Of a stretch of DNA of 64,000 bases, positions 1 through 12,087 are shown in pieces. The notes under the pieces are model-generated. The model saw only the letters and a list, made by a program, of their open reading frames with translations. It was not told where the DNA came from and searched no databases. Made by a program: the position numbers and the translations under genes. Each line of letters begins with the position of its first letter. Positions within the stretch are counted from its first letter, which is position 1. Location of the stretch: positions 37,047,001 through 37,111,000 of the forward strand of contig CM074855.1 in the NCBI GenBank assembly GCA_037501455.1, read 5' to 3'. Source of the DNA: Lantana camara (Eukaryota; Streptophyta; Magnoliopsida; Lamiales; Verbenaceae).

Positions 1-833
1 CATATTCCCCCAGCTTGGTCTTATAACGTCTGTGTTTTCCTAGTAGATCGAACCCAAAACTAGCTCAAACACAATAATCTTCATTCCGAGTGCCACTCTC
101 GCTCGAGTTACTCCCACATTATAAATTATGAATGATTGTATGCTGACATCGGCTCACACATCGTCAGATTAGTCTTATAAATATCTTGTTTCAAATTAAT
201 CAATAAATATAAATATATTTATGAATTTATATATAATATAGTCTTGTCGTGTCCTAAATTTTAAAATACATAAGTAAATTCACATAAATATATGTTAAAT
301 TGATCACTTAAATAAATATTCTAAACATTGGTGATTCATAATGTATATACCTTAAATATAATGAATATCATTCCAATATAAACTTGTATGCCAATATTTA
401 CAGAAAAATATTAGGTAACCAAAAACTTTAGGTATGAAATTAGTTCATCATAGAAATATTAAAATATCCTTAAATAGCATACTTTGAAAAAGTTAAATGT
501 TAGGTAGATACAAAACTAAAATAGTTACATCAAACTCCCTAAGATTTCGGTAATTGCATTAACCTCCTTATTACCTTCGAGTTATTTATTACATGTATCC
601 CTTGTGTTTCAGCATATTAGGGATAAAATAATAAAATCATACATTCAATTAAATTTAACAGAGAAGATGACGAACCACGAAGGAATTTATAATTTCTCAA
701 ATTTCAGGAGATAATTTATAATTTTGTCAAATCTGGAGTGTTTGTTATCCTCTAAGATTAGAAGATGAAAGAAATGAAGAATTGTAAGCTGATAGGATGA
801 TGATTGATTACCATTTAGGTTGAATCTATACTT
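1..833. other. AT-rich intergenic DNA, no gene seen
   Basis: Strongly AT-rich with stops in all frames. I found no conserved coding, no transposon terminus and no RNA gene here. It lies downstream of the minus-strand pathogen-related pseudogene, so missing 3' exons of that gene might have been expected here; I could not recognise any. Confidence 0.5.
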
Positions 834-1640
834 TTAAGGATCAACTGTTTTGTAGTCGTCAAAGTCCACTTTGTGGAACATCTCCATCTCCCATGTCTTC
901 ACTATGTTTTGAACCTTTTCTTCAAGCGAGCCAGGAGGCCATATCTATTGAGCACACTGAATTAAAATTACCTCTAGTAATAAATTTGTTACAATTATGC
1001 ATGATACATAGATAATTACAAGTACCCTTAGAAGGTTTAATTCAATTTTATTTTTTTTTTTCAAATCTCAAAATTAAAAATTTACGAAAAAAAATCAATA
1101 AAACTTTAATAACGATTTAAGAAAAACACCATGAGAACTCATCAGAAACTACCAAAAACACCATATTCGGAGTATTAAGTTCCAGGGACATTTGTAATTA
1201 TCCCTAATATATACTAGAGGAATTAAACATTGGAAAAACACGATTATATTATAGAAAATTCCCAAAAAACTACCAGAAATACCACCCCTTAGGTATTAAA
1301 TTCCTAAGGATATTTGTAATTATCCCGAAAGTAAGTATACGAGAGAAATTAACCATTAAAAAAGAACGGTTATACTATAAGAAAAATTCCCGTAATATAT
1401 CATGGGTGGAAACTTTCATAAAAACAAAACAAAAAGTAACTAATAAACATGATCAATATGTTATTTTCTAACTATTAGCAACTACTAATAAATAAATTAG
1501 ACCTTGGTTCTGCCTTCTTCAAAGAGCTTGTTAACCACGTCATAGTTCGGTGCAGAACCATATCTCCATTTAACGTTCTTCACATCTTCTTCATTCAAAT
1601 AGGATCTCTATTTTTCTGCACTGATATTTGATGATGTCAT
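834..1640 (-). pseudogene. pathogen-related protein-like gene (SnoaL-fold family), broken, 5' exons only
   Basis: Two exon-like blocks read on the minus strand. Exon 1 runs 1640 to 1503, begins with ATG (MTSSNISAEK), has a TAG codon at position 11 and continues RSYLNEEDVKNVKWRYGSAP then NYDVVNKLFEEGRTK, ending at AAG/GT. Exon 2 starts after an AG at 944 with IWPPGSLEEKVQNIVKTWEM, EMFHKVDFDDYKTVDP, then TAA at 836-834 followed by recognisable KYRFNLNG. These peptides match plant 'pathogen-related protein' (barley PR-like, NTF2/SnoaL fold, about 230-240 residues). The phase fits across the 558-bp intron. Two nonsense codons and loss of similarity after NLNG mean it cannot make the protein. The biochemical role of the family is poorly known; many members respond to pathogens. 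It is the only host-type gene recognised in the window. Confidence 0.8.
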
Positions 1641-2426
1641 TAGAGGAGATGTTATTCGTTCATTCATCACTGAAGTCGAAGCTTAAATATTGGTGGTAGT
1701 AGGTGGGAGGTGGCTATGTCCACAAGTAATAATTTTATTTTCCTGAGGTCATTTTTGGTCAAAGTGAAATGAATTTCTTCATCAATGATATGATCCACAA
1801 TAATAATAAGTATTTTTAGACTTATCTATGTTCAGAAATAAAACAATGTCTACTTTTGGAGTTTTTCTTCCAAATAAGTTTGAGAAAACCAATTTGAATA
1901 TAGATATCGATCCATTTACCACTAAACGCAATATTTAATTAAATGTATAACGGTATAAATGATATGATGAAATGGAGTGGAAATAGAATGAGTCACATTC
2001 ATACCGACCCAAACTTTTGAAAATTTAATAAATTATATTAAATTTAAGTAAAAATAAATATAAGTACAAATATAAATATAAATATATTATATGTTATATA
2101 TTTAGAAGTACATGTTTAATACATTTTATAATATTTATATGTATATATAAATCACTCTCTCTCACTCATTCTCTCTCTCTCTCGCTATCTCACACACACA
2201 CACACACACTCACACACATATATATAATACATTTGATGTAAAATAGCTACAATATATTACATATAAAAACATATTATTAATCAAAATAAAAAAAATTAAA
2301 AATTATATTTATATATAAAATATTTTAATCATGCACTTAATCATCATTATTTGCAATATTATTATTAATATTATTACTCCTATTTTTCTTTGTGAATAAT
2401 ATGAATGAAATGAATCTAAAATTTTT
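1641..2426. other. AT-rich spacer with short microsatellite
   Basis: Non-coding region upstream of the pseudogene. It holds a compound microsatellite at about 2155-2226: (CT)n, then (CA)n, then (TA)n. No promoter element can be assigned with confidence. It ends in a T run at 2422-2426 that is repeated after the next element and serves as its target-site duplication. Confidence 0.5.
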
Positions 2427-5400
2427 TCTAGCCCCCGGGACGATAGGCACCACATCCCCCGCACTACAAGTCTAGTCCACGCATGAAATTGATGATCCAG
2501 CATGAACCGGACTCATAGCGAACAGGAGACAAAATAAAAACAACACCCTAGCTAGGCTGAATCTAACCCTGTACCAATTAATGCAACCACCTGACGAGTG
2601 CAATGCGGAAGCAATGATACCAACAATAAAATTCAGTAATGGCTACAAGCCCAAACAATTCATAAATATAATTAAATCCAACAAGCACCTAACAATGGTT
2701 CAGCTAAGCATGTAACCTGTCCCGAATCAATAATCAATAATACATAAATGGCACACCGGCCCATTCCATGAATAAATACAATTAAAGCCGTAATAATGTA
2801 AAATGTGACTCGAGTGTACAAGTGAGACTCGAAAGAAAGCTAAGACTTGACTCCCGCCTAGCTACACCTGCAAGAAAACTGAAAAGAGTGGAAAAGAGGG
2901 GTCAGTCTCTAGAAGACTGAGTGAGCATGAACTATACATATATATAGAACATGCACAGGCAAGCCATAAATCCCGAGCAAGGTTTTATATGAAGTTAGTT
3001 CCCACGAGGGGCAAGAAGATAGATAACAATGCCCGGACTTTACGACTAATTCATATTAAATCCTTTAAGTTCATAATTCATGAGAATCATAATAGCTCGG
3101 CGAGTGAGCATGCATAATTCTCCAACCAAACTCCGATCATGTACAATGAACATGACTTAATACTTTTGAATACGTGATCATGCAATACATAACAATACAT
3201 GCGAGCAATAAACATGAGACTTGATCGTTTGGGCAATCCGTGTCTCGGCCTTCCCCGCACGTTGCATAATATTAATAAACATAATACATGAACATGATCA
3301 TAAAGTATTTTCCAACCTTCTCCCTCCATAATGGTCGGGCCTGCAGACCCGAACCATTTAATAATAACAACATTGAGACGGGGGCTCATGACTCGTACCC
3401 GCTCCTTCGATGGGTTAACCATCGGCTCAAGAATAACTCACCTTCCACACTACACGATCGCGTGAGAGATTCTCAATGAGTACTTTGTGTAATGGCTTAG
3501 CTATACGTTAGCCCGATGCCGAACCGGTCTCCATTCACACATTTCGTCGGGGCCCAATAACATGTGCATGATCAATATGCATAATCTCGCCAAAACATTT
3601 CAAGTTATGATCGTAATTATCATAATTCATTTGGTAATTCATGAGGAAACATTTACTCTATAAAGATTTACTCGATGACCCCACTTTGAAAATGATATAT
3701 ATATACATAAGGTTGTTGGCCAAAACTTGTCACATAAGGTTATAGGGTTTGATACATAGCTAGAACGAAAACACCCTCACTTGGAATAACCCGAGACAAG
3801 AAACATGATTGATATGGGTGCCTATTCAATCCGGAAGTCTCCGCCCTGGAGATGAACTATACAAGAGAGAGTAACAGTGTGTATTCGTGAGAGGAGACTC
3901 AATATGGTACCAAATACGACACACGACAATGCTTATAAAGTGGTATATCACCTTATAACATGTGTGACATTCAATTAACATATAGGAGATGCAATTACAC
4001 TCAAATAGGTCATGTATTCATGCCATTTAATCAAACGAATTCATTTCATGTAAGGCACGGAGTTAACAATCAAGTTTAACCAATTAAAGATCAAAGAGTG
4101 TCAAATAAGAGTACAATTGTCAATTAAGAAAGCATATAATTCATATAAATCACATACGGAGCCAAGGAAGTGAAAGGAATGCAATAAGAGGGGTTTTGGC
4201 GAAGTTTGGCAAAAGTTGACAATTTTCAGAACTGTATAAGCTGTAGGAAAATGGAAATATCTTGAGTTGTAGAAGTTAAAATTGGATTTTGTTTATTTTA
4301 TATGAAAGTAGACATGTAGACCTTTAAAATTATATATAGCTCATATTCTAGTTCAAAACGAGGAGTAAATGGTGTAGGTCCGAAGTTGAAGGAATCCAGA
4401 TTGTTGTTGAATTGGTGACACAAAAAAGGATTGATTATATCTCACAAATGAAAAAATATATTGAGAAGATTCCAATTGGAGGTTGTTCTAGACTTCAATT
4501 GGTTTCCTTCGGTTCAAAAATCAAGTCAATCGGAGTTCGTATGAGGGAGAACGAAGCAAAACAAACTCGGATAGAAAATAGGGGCGGATCCATGTCCGTG
4601 GACAAAAATCCACGCCCGTGGATTCCTATGCCGAAAATCCAAGTTTTCTGGACTCAAATCCACAGCCGTGGGTCAAAATCCACGCCCGTGGATCTTCTCC
4701 AACAGCTGAATACGAGGGAAAAATAGGGCAAGGCTCAAGATATGGCTCCCAATCCACACCAACACCAAACTACAACAATTACACACCTCCAAACTAACAT
4801 ATAACACCAATATAGATCTTATACCTCAATTACAACACATAAAACACAAGTTTAAGGCAAGGATCAATCCAAACAATCACATAAACCTTCCATAATTGCC
4901 ATGAGATCAAATAGCCAAGAGATCAATGTATTCATGCAATAATCCAAAGGTACCCAAATATATGATCACGTATTCATGCTAGGAAACAAGAAAACACATT
5001 CAAATCATAAAGCCCTAACTATTCATCAATCAATCTCATGAAAGATCAAAACCAACCTTGGAATGAATGGAAGAACATGATGAGATGATGATGATGCTTG
5101 GTTCTCCCTTCTCTACTACTTTTTCTTCTTCTTCTTACTTGGAGATCCAAGATGTGATTAAAATGAGAGAAAGGGTGTATGTGTGTGTTGTAGAGATTTG
5201 GTGTGTGTTTGTGTGTGTCTTCTTGTGTATATATGATATAATGTATAGATATATGATATATACATATAAAGTGAGATGAAGATATTTGATATATAATATG
5301 TATATAATGTATAGATATAATAGTTATATGTATAAAGTAAAAGTTAGATATCATGTATATTATATGTATATAATTTCTTAGTGCTCCATTTATATATACA

Positions 5401-5746
5401 TATATAATGCATGTGTGAGTGTATTTGTATAGGAAGATTATGTATACATCTATATAATGCATGTTTCATGAATAAATGCATAAGGAAATGGAAATATTAT
5501 TCTTATGGAATTAGTTTAAGTTTATGTAAGTATATATGTATGAAAATATGTTATGGAACAAAATGTATAAATTATGCATATGTTGAGAAATGGAATTACA
5601 TTTAAAATGATCACATAAGCGTTTAGGCGATTATTCACATAATTCACATAAACATATTATTCAAATAAGCATGTAAAGGAATTCTAACTCTCAAAACTCA
5701 CACGTGTGGCGCGCGTACCTGTACGATAAAAACACGAGGTGTTACA
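2427..5746 (-). mobile_element. solo LTR 'M' (Ty3/Gypsy-type), 3.3 kb
   Basis: The right end is GGTGTTACA (sense TGTAACACC). The left end is TCTAGCCCCC, where relatives have TGTAGC, so the terminal G has mutated. Flanks are TTTTT on both sides (2422-2426 and 5747-5751), a fitting but low-complexity 5-bp duplication. Sense-strand landmarks: donor-like CAAG/GTTGG at 5056; palindrome array 4588-4693; TCTCC-GGAGA hairpin 3838-3852; CAGTCTCTAGAAGACTG hairpin 2903-2919; TTGCAG/G acceptor-like site at 2868; complementary arms CTCCCGCCTAGC (2851) and GCTAGGC (2551); GCGGGGGATGTGG block near 2455. There is no internal coding region or PBS, so it is a solo LTR. ORFs inside come from low-complexity sequence. 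Confidence 0.8.
4588..4693. repeat. palindrome array, ATCCAC-x-GTGGAT class (element M)
   Basis: Four copies of a 16-bp palindrome-like unit start at 4588, 4608, 4658 and 4678, for example ATCCACGCCCGTGGAT at 4608. A degenerate unit lies near 4637. They form two pairs with exactly 20-bp spacing, and the pairs are 70 bp apart. The unit is GC-rich in an AT-rich LTR. The same class occurs in element J. Function unknown. Confidence 0.8.
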
Positions 5747-6490
5747 TTTTTATTTCATTCCTAACTTTATTAGTGAACGTACTAATCGTAAGAATGTTAT
5801 AACAAAGTCATTCCCTTCAATTCCATTATTAATTCCATTCCAAGGTTCATTCTTTTCCTACCTCATTCCATTCATCTATACCAATCATATGTCGTAAAAG
5901 AATTAATCATATAAAGATTAATCTGGGGATGACATTACGTGCTGAATTGTCAGATCTTAAAAGATTGATTCATAGAATAAGGGTTCAAGACTTTATTAGG
6001 TTAGTTTTAGTCTTCGTCATAGAGTAAAAGTTCAGGTCATAGAGTAAGAGTTTAGGTTAATTTTAGTTTCTTACTCAAGTGTATAGCCCATTTCGCCTCC
6101 AGGCTTTTCTCAATGAGCCAGGTCGCTTATTGTTTACCTTCGAACTTTATTGGAGCCGGCCTATTAAGTTAGTTTTTTTGGGTCGATAGATGGGACACCA
6201 TTAAGTAAATTTTCATATTGATTATTTTTATTAAACATATATTAAATAATAAATTTATAAATATACATCTTCAAAATATTGAACTTAATTTTTCTTTTTT
6301 AACAACGTTATTTGCCTTTATGAAACCAGTCTTTGACTAGGTAAACGAAGGAAAGTTCATTCTAATTTATGTCATAATAACGTCATAAATTATCACATAA
6401 TATTCATCGTAGACGGGTAATCGGGTATCGTTCTTGCAACAAATTGCATTGGGTCCATCTTTTTCTGTTCGTCTATGTACGATACGGTTG
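5747..6490. other. AT-rich spacer, nothing recognised
   Basis: Non-coding. The sequence at 5815-5890 (ATTCCATTC-rich) weakly resembles the inverse complement of 1930-2000 on the far side of M, which could be the two ends of an older small DNA element that M entered. This is weak. Confidence 0.3.
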
Positions 6491-7106
6491 TTAGGAAAAT
6501 CTAAGGTTAGTTAAAATAATTATCACTTAGTTTATTTAATTTATTTTTCTTATGATAATATATATTAGTTTTAGTAGATGTTATCATTTAAGGGAATAAT
6601 TTATTGGGAAATTCTTATATTAAAGTTATTTTTTTAGAAATCATTATCCAGAAACGTAGTTAATTTGAATTACTTGTTTTTTTTAAAAAAAAATACTCTT
6701 CTTTTCTCTTTGAGTTTGTCGTAAGAGAATTTTAGGAATTATTTAATTTCTTTTTTGAGACAAGACTCTTTTTTTCTGTTTGAGTTTGTGGTGAACAATT
6801 AGGAAAATCTAAGGTTAGTTAAAATAATTATCACTTAGTTTATTTAATTTATTTTTCTTGTGATAATGTATATTAGTTTTAGTAGATGTTATCATTTAAG
6901 GGAAGAATTTATTGGGAAATGCTTATATTAAAGTTGTTTTTTAGAAATCATTATTCAGAAACGTAGTTAATTTGAAATACTTGTTTTTTTTTTTTTTTTA
7001 AATACTCTTCTTTTCTCTTTGAGTTTGTCGTAAGAGAATTGTAGGAATTATTTAATTTTTTTTTTTGAGAAAAGACTCTTCTTTTTTATTTGAGTTTGTG
7101 GTGAAC
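6491..7106. repeat. 308-bp tandem duplication
   Basis: Unit 1 (6491-6798) and unit 2 (6799-7106) both begin TTAGGAAAATCTAAGG and end near TTTGTGGTGAACAA, differing at few positions plus A/T-run lengths. A shorter related piece (TTTGAGAAA...CTTTGAATTTGTTGTGAA) follows at about 7205-7250. Inside each unit there is also a shorter internal repeat (CTCTTTGAGTTTGTCG / CTGTTTGAGTTTGTGG). Confidence 0.9.
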
Positions 7107-8862
7107 AAACTTAATTACAATTCTCTTAAAGTTTTACTTTGTTAACTTATAGTTCTCTCAAAATCACGATTGCTTGTAATTCTCTCAAATCATTTAATTT
7201 CTTTTTTTGAGAAACACTCTTCTTTTCTCTTTGAATTTGTTGTGAATAAATTTACAGTTCTCTCAAAGTTATCGTCAGATAACTTATTTCTATGTCAAGC
7301 TCTGCCATCCTATATCAATGTAAATTATTTTTCTTTTAAAGAATAATTGAAAAAAAAAAAAAAACCAAGACGATTCTTTTGATTTCTTCCTTTTATTTCA
7401 ATGTATCTAATTTGATTTATTTATCTGAATAGTAGTGACGTAGATCAAGAGAATTCAATAATTTTGTGATATTAAATGCAACGGTCCCTTTCCACATCCT
7501 TTTCTTTTTAGAGCAATTATTGCAGTCTTGCTTTCCACATTTTATGAAGTCCAAATACTGATAATAATGAATATTTCTCGTAGATATTGCATTCGAGTAG
7601 TAAACTAGGGATGGTAGATACTGGAGGTTGGAATCAAATTGAACTATTCAAATATATTTCGGGACTTATATAAACTAAAATTAGAGAATTAAGTTCATAA
7701 AAAATACTATATTAAATGAAGATAGCTCGTTAAATTCTAAAATATAGAACATAGTCTAAAAATTCCTGTGTAATATATTGATTGCTCACCACTTTCTTAC
7801 ACACAAAAATATCACATCTCAAATTTGATTTTTCTATTCTATCCTTATATGTCAAACTCTATTTTTTCTCTATAGTTATTGACCTTTTCTTTTTCCCCTC
7901 CAACCCCACCAAACCCCACCAAATTTCACCTGTGCAGATGCCAGTGGTGCTGTTGCCGGAGGATGGGGTCAAAATGTGGCTTCTGCTGCCTTTTTTTGTG
8001 GGATGGGGGAGGGGGAGCTGGGATAGTGATCCAACGTTGGGTGGTGGTTGGAAGGTGGCGATGGTACTAGGTTTTGACCTGGAGTTGAGGACTGTGGGTA
8101 CAAATTATATGTTACTCAATATGTTCTAAGAGATTGATAGTAATTTAGTATATTAATATAGAGACTGAGTGTAATTTTTTTGTAACAGCTTGCAATTGTC
8201 ACTTTTGGCAAACAAAAATTATCCGTTGCAACAACTAATTTGATGTTCAATATTTCAATTTTTTTTTTCATCTTTTACAACTTATAAATATGAACTTGAG
8301 GAACATTTACAGCACAACTAAAGCAATACCTAATCTCTCCAATAGTTCCTAGTAGCTATAGTTCAATAAATGATTCATTGAAATACCGCAACATGAAGTG
8401 TCGAACGTGTGGAATACAACTACTATGGTGAGTAACACTAAAAAAATCGAGGAAAATTATTTTATTATTATCCGCCGGATAGATTTGTTGTATGTTGTGT
8501 GCGAATCAATCAAGAGGACTACAAAATTTCAAATAAATCGACCCTCCAAGATAATGCAACTACTGATAAAAGGTGCAATGATGGAAGGACAATGACTTAA
8601 AAACTGATCATGTTGAATTTAAGTCTTCTTCTCTGAAATAGAAAACAACGTCAAACAACAACAACTTAAGGTAAGAAAGGTATTTGATCATCTGGAATTT
8701 CTGCATTTCATTATCACGCTTTGAATGGTTTTGGTTCATCAGAGTTTCCATCCATGAAGCTTTTCAACATGAACATGGCTTCGTTTTCTGGATTTAATGC
8801 ATTACTTTCTATAACTTGATTTTGACGTTATACATCATTCTCATGATGTATCTCAACTCATA
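7107..8862. other. AT-rich spacer, no supported gene
   Basis: It contains open frames such as 7782-8129 and 8398-8595, but none has a recognisable domain, codon bias or splice framework. A small GC-richer patch with CCCCACC runs lies near 7900-8060. I see nothing else. Confidence 0.4.
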
Positions 8863-8972
8863 TTTAATGGAATCGACTTTCGATCACAAAGGATTTTCTC
8901 GACCAACGTTTGTTTAATTGATTCGATTTTTCAATTGCAAAGGGTTTTTCTCATTTGACGTCCGTTTAATGG
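8863..8972. repeat. 51-bp minisatellite (left part, interrupted by element K)
   Basis: Units begin TTTAATGG or TTTAATTG at 8863, 8913 and 8965 and contain TCAATCACAAAGGATTTTCTC-like cores. The third unit is cut after TTTAATGG at 8972 and resumes in phase at 27612 (ATTCAAATTTTCAATCACAA), ending about 27654. This in-phase resumption independently confirms that 8973-27606 plus one AATGG is inserted DNA. Confidence 0.85.
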
Positions 8973-9929
8973 TGTGACACTCTGACTTCTCGGCTGTATA
9001 GGTACGTGCGCCACGCGTATGAGTTTTGAGATTTAGGATTTATTTAATTCCTTTTCTTTGTTTTATTTGTGCAATTTAAAATATTTTAATTTGAGCACTT
9101 GTGAATTATTTGATTTAAATTTCTAACTTGGCGAATTTAATTACATGAATTATATGTTTAATTTTCCCGAGCATTATTAAGTGTTTAATCATTTGTGATT
9201 TTTGTGAATTCGTGCTTAATTGACCTTAATTGTAAATTTATGAAATTCTTGGGTCTAAGTGATAATTTGATGTGGACTTAATTGTATCTTTTATAAATTG
9301 TGTACCTCATTGCATAACTTTAAATTTTTGGAGGACTTGAAAGAAATTTCCCTTCTTCGTCCCTTGCATATACACGATATACATGTATACACACCCATAC
9401 ATTTATTTCTTCTTCATTTCCTCATACAAGAACAATGCACAAGAATCCCCACCTCTCTCCCTCACAATCTCGATCAACCAAGGAAGCAAAAAGGGCCAAG
9501 AGTTTCTTCTAATCTCAACAAGATTCAAGCTCCATATCTTCATCTCTTATTCCCCTTCATTTTCTCTTCCTTTCAAGGTAAGGTAACACGTGTATATATT
9601 TGTTGAATGTGGTTATATGCTAGCCCTTTTAATTTCTATGGAATCCATGACATATTATGAAGTATATGGGATGATCTTGAGTTAATTTCATGCTTTTATA
9701 TCATGACTTGCATGAAACTTGGAGCATTTATGATCTTGGAATAAATGAGGGTTTGTTAATTGAGTATTTAATGATCCAAACATGTTTAAGTGTATTTCTT
9801 AATGCCTAAATGATATATGTTGGTTATATACTTATTATGCGTCTTTTGCTTGAGACTTGTTGATTCTTAGAGTGAGTTTTTGGGTGTTTTCCTCGTCTCC
9901 CATAATCCCCCTGTTCTGCATTTTGAGAA

Positions 9930-10125
9930 TCCCGGCCGGGACCCTTGACGGTGTAAAAATTGTCCCTGCCGGGAATAGCCTGGCAGTAGGTTGTCTGTTG
10001 CAGGCTCCCGGTCGGGATCTTGGGCAGTTTCAAAACTGTCCTGACCGGGAATAGGTTACAGGCATGTTCTGGTACTACCGTCCCGGCCGAGACTAAAACC
10101 TTTGAAAAATCCCTCCCGGCCGGGA
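9930..10125. repeat. palindrome array, TCCCGGCCGGGA class (element K)
   Basis: Six copies of a 12-bp unit start at 9930, 9963, 10006, 10039, 10081 and 10114. The first and last are perfect TCCCGGCCGGGA; the others carry one or two changes (TCCCTGCCGGGA, TCCCGGTCGGGA, TCCTGACCGGGA, TCCCGGCCGAGA). Starts alternate 33, 43, 33, 42 and 33 bp apart, so the array is three pairs. Confidence 0.85.
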
Positions 10126-12087
10126 TGCATGCCTGACTCTTGTGATTTCTGATTCTAGCTTGATGTTTAATTCTTTCTTTTCGTGATCTCTTGCACGTTT
10201 CCGTACTATGTGAGACATTAATTGTACACATGAACATGATTATAATATAATGTGATTTCATCTCATTTCATATAACCTATTTTCAATTGCCGTGTATTAT
10301 ATTTGGTTCATAGTGAGTCGTGTCTCACTCGTGTCCTGTTTCTCTTATCCAGAGAGTTCTTAGAAGGGTGACGAGCCTGCGGTGTAGGGTTCGGTGAGTG
10401 TGTTTACTTAAATTGTTCCGGTGCATGTAGCGCCCGAGCATGTGACGCCACGTCTCCCGTACTAAGACCAGACCCGCATATGAAATGGATAATCCATACA
10501 CGTGCCGAATCAGAGCGAACGGCGACATAACTCACTCGCTATGCTAGGCTGGAGCTAAAACCTCGAAACCAAATAAGCACTTCAACAAAACAAAAGCATA
10601 AGCGGAAGCAGATCATATAATCTATCACAATATAGATAATAAGTGACGGGTTCAACTAGCATAGATACCTAGTCCCTAAAATTTAAACATAAATCATAAA
10701 TCGTAAATCATAAATCACGGGTTCAATCTATCCCTAGAATCATGTCCCGAATCAATATAACATGATCATAACAATTCATACATACTTCTTATAACTTATT
10801 CAATTTACAATATGCATATGGACAGACTCAGACTTGACCAAGAGACTTGATAGACTCGACTTTCCGCCTAGCACTCCAAACCTGCAAGAAAACTGAAAAC
10901 AATCTGGGTTCAGTCTATAAGAGACTGGCGGGTATAAAATAAGGGCTTAATACAATAAATAGTAAAGAATTAAATGCCCACACATGCAAGTCATAATCTG
11001 GTACGACTTTTTGAAACATTTCCCAAGTGGGTAAAAACAAAGGAAAACAATGCACGGGATTACAACAATCAATTTCATTCATTCATTCATGAGGTTATTA
11101 CGTGAGCCCTGGTGAGTGGGCGAATTCTCCAACCTTCTCCTCTCGTGTGTTTTATCCATTCGTTCGCTCATTATCGATCATACAACATTCATTCATTCAT
11201 AATCATTTATAATCATTCATGCGTAATCATTTACCTCTTTTTCCTCCGGTCAGTGCACGAATTTACAAGGCCCGGCCACCCATTCATTTCGGCCAGTGGG
11301 GGTACATGAATTCCCCAAAGGCCTCAACCCTCATTCCTCGCTAATGTCCTAGCGAGGGACGGTATCACCGTAGTTATTTGTTCGAACTAGTTCAAGGGGT
11401 CAACGTTGGCCCTTGCCTCCCCGGATAGCCATATGCACCAAGTTCCTAGGCCCGTGATTTCATTCATGTTCTCGCCAAAATAATTAGGTTGGGATACATA
11501 AAGGAAAGACTTATACGTTGGAAATCATTTACTCTTTGAAAAGACTCGAAATATAAATATATATAATACTTTGGCCAAAACCTGCACATTAGAGATATAT
11601 CGAGTCAATTATTATCTAATAGAAGAGAAACCCACCCGTTACACATTACAAAACAATACCAAGAAGAAAAGTAGACTTGAAGATAGCCTAAGAACCCGAC
11701 AAGTCTCCGCCCTGGAGAAAACTGTACAAAAGACAATGAGGTACTTACGTGAGACTTAAGACTACAAATGAACCATATATGACGCACGTCAATGCATTAA
11801 CGTGATATGATATACATAAGAAATGGCAATGTGCTATGAAGATGTTTATGTGCACAATTAATGCCACTTAATCACATAAACGATTCAATCATTCATTACA
11901 CGAATAGATCGTACCCGTTCATTGTCATTCGGTCGTTTAAGATCAATCATTTATACATCATAAATCAAACCATAAAATTCATAAGGGTATCATAACCCAT
12001 CATTCGATATGTTAACAATTAAGTCATATCATAAAAGAAGCAAGGAAACAACATTCAAGGCAAGGAAACAAGGCATGAAGTCATGCA

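Noticed and set aside
5046..5605. Overlapping open frames on both strands (up to 138 codons)
   Set aside because: They lie inside solo LTR M in TA/TG-rich sequence; the peptides are low-complexity (Ile/Tyr/His-rich) with no domain.
7782..8129. 115-codon open frame as a possible gene
   Set aside because: No recognised domain, overlapping alternative frame, Phe/Leu-rich start from T-rich DNA and no supporting context.
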